DNA of 5,862 nt, taken from the NCBI GenBank assembly GCA_964354135.1, contig CAYGZA010000374.1:1-5862 (forward strand), written 5' to 3'. The translations under genes and the position numbers were made by a program. Shown here in pieces: positions 1 through 5,790 of this stretch. Below the pieces are notes generated by a model. It saw nothing but the letters and a program-made list of their open reading frames with translations, was not told the origin of the DNA and made no database searches. Each line of letters begins with the position of its first letter. The stretch's first letter is position 1. The DNA comes from CAYGZA01 sp964354135 (lineage in GTDB: Bacteria > Planctomycetota > Planctomycetia > Pirellulales > Thermoguttaceae).

Positions 1-9
1 TTCCGTGAG

Positions 10-37
10 AGGCCCGGGGGAGCGATCCCCCGGGCCT
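10..37. repeat. Perfect 12-bp GC-rich stem with GCGA tetraloop
   Basis: Bases 10-21 and 26-37 are perfect reverse complements (AGGCCCGGGGGA / TCCCCCGGGCCT) around the four-base loop GCGA, which is of the stable GNRA type. A stem this strong could end transcription of a gene lying left of the window, or act as an mRNA-stabilising hairpin. Neither strand shows a T-run after the stem, so it is not a canonical intrinsic terminator. It lies upstream of the helix-turn-helix gene at the edge of the mobile module. The structure is certain, the role is not. Confidence 0.5.
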
Positions 38-141
38 ACTCGACCCGCACAGCCGAACCCCTGGATTCAACCCTTTACCTGTTGCCCAAACCGTACTCTC
101 ATAACACCTGGTACAAAAAACGGGGGCGGCCCAGCCTAACA

Positions 142-393
142 ATGAGGAAAGATAGCCCAGTAGATGGGCTGCGCTTGGATGGCTCCCCCCTGCCGCTACT
201 GGTCTCCGCTCGGCAAGCCAGCCGCATATGTGGAAAGTCATTACGGACTTGGCGCGCGTGGGATGCCGCGGGGTGGATCCCTTGCCCTATCCGCATCGGG
301 CGATCGACACTTTGGCGTCTGGAAGAGCTCAGCGAATGGGTCGCTGCCGGCTGTCCACGCCGAGATCAGTGGGAAGCCCGCCGTGAAAGATAG
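142..393 (+). CDS. Small MerR/AlpA-like helix-turn-helix protein, candidate excisionase
   Basis: An 83-residue DNA-binding protein when started at ATG 142. The core has the winged-helix pattern of the excisionase/AlpA/HTH_17 group: the helix-turn-helix is around LLVSARQASRICGKSLRTW, then a turn with AAGWIPCPIRIGRSTLWR, and a closing helix LEELSEWVAAGCP. Proteins of this kind control integrase direction or element gene expression, and this one sits 64 bases upstream of a tyrosine recombinase gene on the same strand, so a recombination directionality role is the best inference. The start is uncertain. The frame is open back to the left edge, and TTG at 82 would add 20 residues including KKRGRPSL, which resembles an AT-hook (basic residues around GRP). 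I prefer ATG 142 because the conserved domain begins well after it, although neither start has a good ribosome binding site. The C-terminus is rich in Arg and Glu. The partner recombinase is broken, so any remaining function would be regulatory. Confidence 0.75.
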   Translation: MRKDSPVDGLRLDGSPLPLLVSARQASRICGKSLRTWRAWDAAGWIPCPIRIGRSTLWRLEELSEWVAAGCPRRDQWEARRER

Positions 394-457
394 ACGCTTC
401 GGAGCGCAGACGGGTCGGAGTAAGCTCCTGCAACGGAACTGACCGAGGATGCGACGC

Positions 458-1660
458 ATGGCGGACCTATATAAGAAGAAGGACAAGACCACTGACCCAA
501 AGGCTGGCAAGACGGTGAGGACCACATCGAAGAAATGGTGGGGTAAATACCGTGATGCCACGGGCATGATCCGGCGCGTATCCTTGGCGACCGACAAGGG
601 CGTCGCCCAGATGATGCTCAACGAAAAGGTCCGCCAGGTGGAACGCGAGAAGGCCGGCCTGGTTGACCCCACCGACGAGCAGCGCAAACGACCGCTCTCC
701 CAACACTTGACCGAGTTCAAGAGATACCTGCAGAACAAAGGCGTCACTCCGAAGCAGGTGCATACCGCGATCAACCAGATTCAGAGCATCGTTGGCAGGA
801 ACAAGTGGAAACTGATCGGCGATATCTCGGCCAGTGGGACGCTGGAAGTCGTCGGCGAACTGCGTCGATCCGGCAAGAGCGCCCAGACCAGCAACCACTA
901 TCTGAAGTCCATAAAGCAGTTCACCCGGTGGCTGGTGCGCGATCGCCGGGCGCCGGCAGATCCCTTGGCCCACCTGTCGAAGCTGAACGTGAGCACCGAC
1001 CGTCGTCACGATCGCCGCGCGCTGACCATCGAGGAGTTTGGCCGGCTGATCGCGGCCGCGGAGAGCGGACCTTCGATCGAGGCCATTCCCGGTCCCGACC
1101 GGGCGATGATGTACGTGCTCGCCGGCTGGACCGGGTTTCGCAAAGGGGAGGTCGGAAGCCTGACACACCGGTCGTTCCGGCTCGATGACGATCCACCGAC
1201 GGCCACGGTCGCGGCCTGCTACAGCAAACGGAAACGGCAGGACACACAAGTACTGCACTCGGAGGTTGTTCGCCGGCTAAAGGAGTGGCTGGCGAAGAAA
1301 CCTGACCTGAGGCCGGACGACCTCCTTTTCCCGGTGTCAGGCCGGGTGCCCGGGGGCACGGAGCGGAAGACCCACAAGATGATGCGGCTGGACCTGGAGG
1401 CTGCCCGGACCGCATGGCTGGAGGAGGCCAAGACCCTTGGGGACCTATACCCACATCGACATCTACGACCAGGCGGCCGCCATCGCATCGCCGCCGCCCC
1501 CTCCGGCCGGCGGGGAGAAGACGGGGAGCGAGGCCGCCGAGCTTCGGGCTACGGGAACGGAGGGCCGGTCCGAAGAGCATCAAATGGTGCCCTCGGGTGC
1601 CCAAATTGGTGCCCAACACCCCGCATCGGATCCGTTGCAGATTGCATCGGATTGCACTGA
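458..1660 (+). pseudogene. Tyrosine recombinase (phage-type integrase), catalytic domain deleted and frameshifted
   Basis: The enzyme family cuts and rejoins DNA at att sites through a tyrosine nucleophile. ATG 458 is preferred over ATG 449 because GAGG at 445-448 lies 9 bases before it. The N-terminal part has a basic segment (MADLYKKKDK, KKWWGKYRD), typical of arm-binding regions. A SAM-like core-binding domain follows (roughly residues 75-175, with SNHYLKSIKQFTRWLV). The catalytic domain then begins with LTIEEFGRLIAAAE and carries the first catalytic arginine in GWTGFRKGEVGSL and the beta-strand lysine region near YSKRKRQDTQ. After EEAKT (about 1433) the family pattern stops. The expected HxxR and second histidine motifs are absent, and the remaining codons to 1660 encode Pro/Arg/Gly-rich out-of-frame sequence. 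The true C-terminus, with the tyrosine, lies in the next frame from 1437. A simple one-base error cannot explain this, because about 55-65 expected residues are missing (estimated from remembered relatives). The recombinase should be inactive. Confidence 0.85.
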
Positions 1661-1791
1661 TACCCGCGACGATCCCAACGAAAACGGCAACCGCGAGGTT
1701 GCCGCAAGTCCCGATTCAGGCAGGACATATCGCATCAGTCGGCGCCAATCTGCATCGCCCTGCACCGACCCGATGATCGGGAACGTGAAAG

Positions 1792-1825
1792 TATCCCCGA
1801 CAGGGCTCGAACCTGTAACCTTCGG
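1792..1825. other. Inferred attachment-site region at the 3' half of tRNA-Arg
   Basis: Tyrosine recombinases commonly integrate into the T-arm or anticodon arm and 3' end of a tRNA gene and restore it on one side of the element. Here the integrase remnant converges on the 3' end of an intact tRNA-Arg, so the crossover lies most likely within the 3' part of the gene. I find no second copy of this sequence in the window. The other junction must be left of position 1 if the element is still bounded by a duplicate. The exact core limits are inferred, not seen. Confidence 0.4.
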
Positions 1826-1865
1826 CTCCGGAGGCCGACGCTCTATCCAATTGAGCTACGGGGAC
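1792..1865 (-). tRNA. tRNA-Arg (anticodon CCG)
   Basis: Read on the minus strand from 1865, this folds into a complete 74-nt cloverleaf. The acceptor GTCCCCG pairs with CGGGGAT, with a G-U at the first pair. The D-arm is GCTC/GAGC, the anticodon stem TCGGC/GCCGA holds loop CTCCGGA (anticodon CCG, decoding CGG as arginine), the variable loop is AGGTT, and the T-arm ACAGG/CCTGT has loop TTCGAGC. The discriminator base is A and CCA is not encoded, so it would be added by nucleotidyltransferase. The gene is intact. Its 3' end faces the integrase remnant, as expected for a gene used as an integration target. I see no convincing promoter between 1866 and 1960 on the minus strand. Confidence 0.96.
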
Positions 1866-2121
1866 CTTCTCTTCCAAACGGTTGACAGGGAAGGGTTGCG
1901 GGAGTAGGCGCGCGCCGTTGGCAGTATTCTCATTCTCCAGCGGTTTGCAGGGCGGTTTCGGTCGCTCGCGACGAGCGATTCCGCCATCCGGTTCAAGCCG
2001 CTTACACGGCTCACGCCTCGTCTTCTTCACCCATCGTTGCCGAAGGTTCCGTTACTTATAGCCGATTCGCCCGGCGGAGAGTAGCCCCCCGGGATCTTGG
2101 ACCTGGCCCACGAGGACCTCC

Positions 2122-2163
2122 ACAAGTTCTCGGAAGGCCCCGACAAGTTCTCGGAAGGCCCCG
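2122..2163. repeat. Perfect tandem duplication, two 21-bp units
   Basis: Two identical 21-base units sit head to tail (2122-2142 and 2143-2163), each containing AAGTTCTCGGAAGGCCCC. The next bases (GCAAGG) match only the first few positions, so there is no third copy. The unit is seven codons long. In the frame beginning at TTG 2097 it reads KFSEGPD then KFSEGPG, within a short open stretch that stops at 2211. This could be the tail of a decayed gene or a simple replication slippage product. Confidence 0.85.
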
Positions 2164-2297
2164 GCAAGGGTCGCCGCGGGACTTCACGTCGGCGACGCTC
2201 CTGCGGGCGTTAGTCGTGCATGCCATCGAGGGGCTAACGACTCCTCAGCGATTTTCGGTGCTTTGGTCGCGATGTCGGCTGCGAGTCTGAACGCCGT

Positions 2298-2390
2298 CAA
2301 AGACTCCGGCAGCCCGGCCTCATCCGACTCGATCCACTTTCCGCGGTCGAGCTGGTCGAACCCCGCCTTGACGTCGGCTCGCAGGGCCTC
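2298..2390 (-). pseudogene. Possible remnant of a ParD/CopG-like antitoxin C-terminus
   Basis: On the minus strand this segment encodes EALRADVKAGFDQLDRGKW followed by IESDEAGLPE. It resembles the C-terminal toxin-binding tail of ParD-type ribbon-helix-helix antitoxins (pattern LRxDVxxGxxQLDRGE followed by acidic residues). The N-terminal ribbon-helix-helix half is absent: the upstream codons in the same frame (MNQGAILPIPPHPGK) look like chance coding over the leuS promoter. The downstream codons up to 2184 are also unrecognised, and no RelE/ParE-like toxin follows. If real, it is a decayed toxin-antitoxin fragment in the leuS upstream region. The assignment rests on a short remembered pattern only. 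Confidence 0.28.
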
Positions 2391-2418
2391 GGGGCCTCGA
2401 CCTGGCCGGCAACTCCCT

Positions 2419-2447
2419 TTGCCGGGGTGCGGCGGAATGGGTAGAAT
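2419..2447 (+). promoter_or_regulatory. Predicted sigma70-type promoter of leuS
   Basis: TTGCCG at 2419-2424 (four of six match TTGACA) is followed after exactly 17 bases by TAGAAT at 2442-2447 (five of six match TATAAT). Transcription would start near 2454, giving a leader of about 40 bases before ATG 2494. That leader is too short for a T-box, and I see no T-box motif. No competing promoter of this quality appears nearby. Confidence 0.55.
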
Positions 2448-2493
2448 CGCCCCTTGGTTCATCGCCCAGCCACCCCTCTGAGTGGGATTCGCT

Positions 2494-5412
2494 ATGCCCC
2501 GCTATAACCCCGCAATGGTTGAACCCAAGTGGCAGAAGTTCTGGGAGGAAAACCGCACCTTTGCCGCGCCGCGCCTGCCGAGCGGCGAGAAGATCTACGT
2601 CTTGGACATGTTCCCGTACCCTAGCGGCGACGGGCTCCATGTGGGACATCCCGAGGGGTACACGGCCACCGACATCGTCTGCCGCTTTCAGCGGATGCGC
2701 GGCAAGAGCGTGATGCACCCGATGGGCTGGGACGCCTTCGGCCTCCCGGCCGAGCAGCACGCCAAGAAGACCGGCACCCACCCGCGGATCACCACCGAGC
2801 AGAACATCGACAACTTCCGCCGCCAGTTGAAGATGCTCGGCTTCAGCTACGACTGGGACCGGGAGCTGGCGACCACGGACCTGGGGTACTTCCGCTGGAC
2901 TCAGTTTATCTTCCTGGTGCTCTTCGATACCTGGTTCGACCTTGAGCAGCAACAGGGGCGGCCGATCGCGGAGTTGCCGATCCCGGACGAGGTCGAGGCC
3001 GTCGGCGAAGCGGCGGTCCGCCGCTACCGGGACGAGCACCGGCTGGCCTACCAGCTTGAGGCCCCGGTGAATTGGTGCCCGGCCCTGGGCACGGTGCTGG
3101 CCAACGAGGAGGTCGTGGGCGGCGTGAGCGAGCGGGGCGGGCACCCGGTCGTCCGCATTCCCCTGCGGCAGTGGATGCTGCGGATCACCGCCTATGCCGA
3201 CCGGCTCGAAAAGGACCTCGACCTATTGGATTGGCCGGAGAGCATCAAGCTCTTGCAGCGGAACTGGATCGGCCGGAGCACCGGGGCCGAGGTCGATTTC
3301 TTCATCGGCACCCGGACCGGCGACGACGGAATGCCGTCGCAGGACGAGTTCGAGTGGTGCGTCGTGGACCGCATCGACCATGGGTATCCCAAGAGGCCGG
3401 GCGACAACGTGCTGCGGATCTACACCACCCGGCCCGACACGCTCTTCGGGGCCACCTATATGGTGCTCGCCCCGGAGCATCCGTTTGTGAAGCGGCTGGC
3501 AAAGCCGAATCACGCGGCCGCGGTCGAGGCGTATTGCCGGCGGGCTGCCGCGAAAAGCGACCTCGACCGCACCGACCTGGCCAAGGAGAAGACCGGCGTG
3601 TTCACCGGCTCGTTCGCCGTGAACCCGGTCAACGGCAAGGCGATTCCTATATGGGTGGCCGACTACGTGCTCATTAGCTACGGTACGGGCGCGATCATGG
3701 CCGTGCCGGCCCACGACACCCGGGACTTCGAGTTCGCCAAGCAGCACGACCTTCCGATCGTCCCGGTCGTGGACCCGGGCGAGCAAGCGGGCCCGATTCG
3801 TGAGGAGTTGCTGGCTGGGCGCGCGGCGTTCATCGCCGACGGCACGGCGATCAACTCCGGCCGCTTTAGCGGGCTTTCGACCGCCGAGTTCAAAGCGGCG
3901 ATCACGGAAGACCTGGCCAATAAGGGGCTCGGGCGCGGGGCGGTCAATTATCGACTCCGCGATTGGCTCTTCAGCCGCCAGCATTTCTGGGGCGAGCCGT
4001 TCCCGATCCTCCACGAGTTGGACGCTTCCGGCAAGCCGACCGGCCTGGTGCGGGCGCTGACGCCCGAAGAGCTGCCGCTCGATCTGCCTGAGAAAATGCA
4101 GTTTGACTCCCGTCACGACACGCCCGAGCCGCCGCTGGACAAGGCCCCGGAGAATTGGCTTTACGTGACCATGGACGGCAAGCGGTACAAGCGCGAGACG
4201 AACACCATGCCCCAGTGGGCCGGCTCGTGCTGGTACTATCTGCGTTTCCTCGACCCGAAAAACGACCGGGCCCTGGTGGATCCGCGAATCGAAGAGGCGT
4301 GGATGCCGGTCGATCTCTACGTGGGCGGAGCCGAGCACGCCGTCCTTCACCTGCTCTACGCCCGATTCTGGCACAAGGTCCTCTTCGACCGCGGCCACGT
4401 AAGCACGCCCGAGCCGTTCATGAAGCTGGTGAACCAGGGGATGATCCTGGGCGAGCTGGAGTTCACCGGGTACCGGAACGCCTCGGGACAATGGGTCAGT
4501 GCCGACGACGCCGGAAAAAGGGGTCAGAACTATTTTCTCGCCTCAGCAGTGACGGCTTTATCGCGAGAGGCTAAGCCGGCGTCTACCACGAAAAATAGTT
4601 CTGACCCCTTTTTCCGGCCCGTCAAGCTGAGCCCCAACGATGTGCAGAAACAAGGCGAAGTCTTCGTCCTCAAGGCCGATCCCAAGGTCCGGGTGGAGAG
4701 CCGCGCCTACAAGATGTCCAAGAGCCGCGGCAACGTGGTCAATCCGGACCAAGTCGTCGCCGACTACGGGGCGGACTCGCTGCGACTCTTCGAGATGTTC
4801 ATGGGTCCGCTGGTAGCCGTGAAGCCGTGGAGCATGGAGGGCGTCAGCGGCGTGCGCGGGTTCCTGGATCGGGTGTGGCGGATGATCGTCGATGAGCGGG
4901 CCGAATCGATGCGGCTCAACGCCGCGGTGCAGGACGCCGAGCCCACGCCCGAGCAGAATCGCGTGCTCCACAAGACCATCCAGGCAGTGACCCGCGACGT
5001 CCGGCAGATGTCGTTCAACACGGCCATCGCGCGGATGATGGAGGCGGCCAATTCCTTCCTGAAGACCGAGGTGCGGCCCACGACGGTCATGGAGCGGCTT
5101 GTGCTGATCCTCTCGCCGTTTGCCCCGCACATCGCGGAGGAGTTGTGGCAGCTCCTCGGGCACGAGAAGACCCTTGCCTACGAGCCGTGGCCCGAGTACG
5201 ACGAGGCATCGATCAAGGAAGACACGATCGAACTGCCCGTGCAAGTCAACGGTAAGCTTCGGGCCGTGGTCCAAGTCCCCTCCGAAGCAGACCGCAGCGT
5301 CATGGAAGAGGCGGCCCGCGCCCATCCGAAGATCGCCGACATGCTGGCCGGCAAGAAGGTCCAGAAGGTGATCGTCGTCCCCGGGCGGATGGTCAATTTC
5401 GTGGTGAGATGA
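2494..5412 (+). CDS. leuS: Leucyl-tRNA synthetase carrying an in-frame palindromic insertion
   Basis: Cytoplasmic class Ia synthetase that activates leucine with ATP and charges tRNA-Leu. It is 972 residues from ATG 2494. This start (MPRYNPAMVEPKWQKFW) matches the usual N-terminus better than GTG 2482. Landmarks in order: the HIGH-type motif H49-VGH; the CP1 editing domain with TTRPDT (residues 311-316, T316 corresponding to E. coli Thr252) and GTGAIMAVPAHDTRDFEFA (D411 corresponding to the conserved E. coli Asp345); GGAEHAVLHLL at 611-621; the leucine-specific domain; KMSKS at 740-744; the anticodon-binding helical bundle (FNTAIARMMEAANSF about 841, ILSPFAPHIAEELW about 870-890); and the C-terminal domain ending VPGRMVNFVVR. 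All catalytic and editing signatures are present, so it should be active. The oddity is residues 675-707, encoded by a palindromic element and absent from the family pattern. Removing 4515-4613 (33 codons) joins ADDAG to RPVKLS and gives 939 residues. The ribosome binding site is weak (GGGA at 2484-2487). Confidence 0.97.
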   Translation: MPRYNPAMVEPKWQKFWEENRTFAAPRLPSGEKIYVLDMFPYPSGDGLHVGHPEGYTATDIVCRFQRMRGKSVMHPMGWDAFGLPAEQHAKKTGTHPRITTEQNIDNFRRQLKMLGFSYDWDRELATTDLGYFRWTQFIFLVLFDTWFDLEQQQGRPIAELPIPDEVEAVGEAAVRRYRDEHRLAYQLEAPVNWCPALGTVLANEEVVGGVSERGGHPVVRIPLRQWMLRITAYADRLEKDLDLLDWPESIKLLQRNWIGRSTGAEVDFFIGTRTGDDGMPSQDEFEWCVVDRIDHGYPKRPGDNVLRIYTTRPDTLFGATYMVLAPEHPFVKRLAKPNHAAAVEAYCRRAAAKSDLDRTDLAKEKTGVFTGSFAVNPVNGKAIPIWVADYVLISYGTGAIMAVPAHDTRDFEFAKQHDLPIVPVVDPGEQAGPIREELLAGRAAFIADGTAINSGRFSGLSTAEFKAAITEDLANKGLGRGAVNYRLRDWLFSRQHFWGEPFPILHELDASGKPTGLVRALTPEELPLDLPEKMQFDSRHDTPEPPLDKAPENWLYVTMDGKRYKRETNTMPQWAGSCWYYLRFLDPKNDRALVDPRIEEAWMPVDLYVGGAEHAVLHLLYARFWHKVLFDRGHVSTPEPFMKLVNQGMILGELEFTGYRNASGQWVSADDAGKRGQNYFLASAVTALSREAKPASTTKNSSDPFFRPVKLSPNDVQKQGEVFVLKADPKVRVESRAYKMSKSRGNVVNPDQVVADYGADSLRLFEMFMGPLVAVKPWSMEGVSGVRGFLDRVWRMIVDERAESMRLNAAVQDAEPTPEQNRVLHKTIQAVTRDVRQMSFNTAIARMMEAANSFLKTEVRPTTVMERLVLILSPFAPHIAEELWQLLGHEKTLAYEPWPEYDEASIKEDTIELPVQVNGKLRAVVQVPSEADRSVMEEAARAHPKIADMLAGKKVQKVIVVPGRMVNFVVR
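4510..4618. mobile_element. MITE/REP-like palindromic element inside leuS
   Basis: Bases 4510-4536 and 4592-4618 are perfect 27-bp inverted repeats. Each contains GGGGTCAGAACTATTTT or its complement, and both are bounded by GCCGG/CCGGC. The 55-base centre holds a smaller imperfect stem (GGCTT 4554-4558 with AAGCC 4573-4577). There is no transposase, so it would have moved in trans. The arms resemble GGGGTCAG-type repeats that I recall near IS200/REP-associated Y1 transposases in planctomycetes and other bacteria; this is recollection, not a search. From the A-run at 4515 to the T-run at 4613 it measures exactly 99 bases, and the leuS frame passes through with no stop, encoding RGQNYFLASAVTALSREAK and onward to SSDPFF. 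No clear target duplication is visible, because the flanking CCGG on both sides is itself palindromic. Confidence 0.85.
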
Positions 5413-5445
5413 AATCCTCGCTGGCCGAGCGATCAGGGGCGAGAG

Positions 5446-5790
5446 GTGTCGCGTAAGGTGCCGCTAACGATGGACAATCTTGCATTCCTCGAGAGCATCA
5501 AGAGACTGGCGATCGTCGCAATGTTCTCGGACGACGATCTGATGGAACGCCTTGTGCTAAAGGGTGGCAATATCCTCGACATCGTGTACGGCGTGTCCAC
5601 GCGATCTTCCGTCGATGTCGATTTCTCGATCGACGGCGAGCTCGGAGAATTGGACGCATACAGGGGGAGGATTGCGGATGCCCTCAAGTCAACCTTTGCC
5701 GAGGAGGGTTACGTGGTGTTTGATGTCGCCATCGCAGAGGTGCCGAGGCGGCGGACTACGTTGCGTGCGTGGACCGTGGCCAGTTTGTGA
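5446..5790 (+). CDS. AbiEii/AbiGii-type nucleotidyltransferase toxin, C-terminally truncated
   Basis: The family comprises nucleotidyltransferase toxins of AbiE-like (type IV) toxin-antitoxin and abortive-infection systems. The 114 residues contain DNLAFLESIKRLAIVAMFSD, then LVLKGGN (KGGN at 39-42, nucleotide-binding motif) and RSSVDVDF (53-60, metal-binding D57 and D59), in the order and spacing expected of the family. Known members are about 250-300 residues long and carry further Lys and Asp motifs. Here the frame ends at 5790 just after VFDVAIAEVPRRR, and the last 18 residues look out of frame. A frameshift or early truncation is therefore likely, and activity is doubtful. GTG 5446 is supported by AGGGG at 5435-5439; ATG 5470 is an alternative. 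It starts 33 bases after leuS on the same strand and may be co-transcribed. No AbiEi-type antitoxin gene is seen upstream; a partner could lie beyond the right edge. Confidence 0.72.
   Translation: MSRKVPLTMDNLAFLESIKRLAIVAMFSDDDLMERLVLKGGNILDIVYGVSTRSSVDVDFSIDGELGELDAYRGRIADALKSTFAEEGYVVFDVAIAEVPRRRTTLRAWTVASL

Larger units (their letters stand above)
1437..1907 (+). pseudogene. Detached C-terminus of the tyrosine recombinase, running antisense through the tRNA gene
   Basis: This frame starts with GTYTHIDIYDQAAAIAS, which matches the end of the catalytic domain of tyrosine recombinases: the Tyr of YTH is the expected nucleophile and the DQAAAI helix follows it. It is shifted relative to the upstream integrase frame, which marks the deletion junction near 1432-1440. 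A low-complexity tail follows (PPPPPAGGEK), then HQMVPSGAQIGAQHPASD and LQIASDCT, a tail style I associate with planctomycete integrases. The frame has no stop before the tRNA, so its last third (TGLEPVTFGSGGRRSIQLSY, about 1800-1857) is simply the antisense of tRNA-Arg and not a conserved protein domain. The natural end of the ancestral integrase cannot be placed exactly. With no start signal of its own, this piece is unlikely to be translated. Confidence 0.75.
1908..2418. other. Intergenic region without an intact gene
   Basis: This stretch separates the tRNA gene from the leuS promoter. Apart from the separately listed tandem repeat and antitoxin-like remnant, it contains small perfect inverted repeats. 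They are 7 bp at 1962-1968/1972-1978 (TCGCTCG, 3-base loop), 7 bp at 2170-2176/2190-2196 (GTCGCCG, 13-base spacer) and 6 bp at 2208-2213/2234-2239 (CGTTAG/CTAACG). None has a T-run that would make it a terminator. Open frames here are short and have no recognisable start or domain. It reads as host intergenic DNA with decayed coding fragments. Confidence 0.5.

Noticed and set aside
467..1258. Minus-strand 263-codon frame opposite the integrase
   Set aside because: It has no recognisable domain, and the plus strand shows a clear recombinase pattern over the same bases.
1882..1910. Plus-strand promoter starting with TTGACA at 1882
   Set aside because: A perfect -35 hexamer, but at 17-base spacing the -10 position reads TAGGCG, a poor match, and no plus-strand gene follows nearby.
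1716..2030. Minus-strand 104-codon frame containing VAQLDRASASGAEGYRFEPC
   Set aside because: This peptide is the translation of the tRNA-Arg sequence and its flank in a coding-like frame. It is a well-known spurious protein signature and overlaps an intact tRNA gene.
2122..2163. CRISPR array
   Set aside because: Only two abutting 21-bp units with no spacer between them; no array and no cas genes.
2208..2239. Integron attC site (GTTAG...CTAAC)
   Set aside because: The ends do not fit the GTTRRRY/RYYYAAC consensus, the segment is much too short, and no integron integrase or cassette is present.
3223..4491. Minus-strand 422-codon frame opposite leuS
   Set aside because: Long antisense frames are expected opposite GC-rich coding DNA. 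The translation is rich in Arg, Gly and His without domains, while the plus strand encodes LeuRS motifs throughout.
4510..4618. Intein or self-splicing intron in leuS
   Set aside because: The insert is only about 100 bases, has no splicing motifs or intron core, and is a simple palindrome read through in frame.
4558..5325. Minus-strand 255-codon frame opposite the 3' part of leuS
   Set aside because: Same antisense shadow effect. The plus strand carries KMSKS, the anticodon-binding domain and the C-terminal domain.
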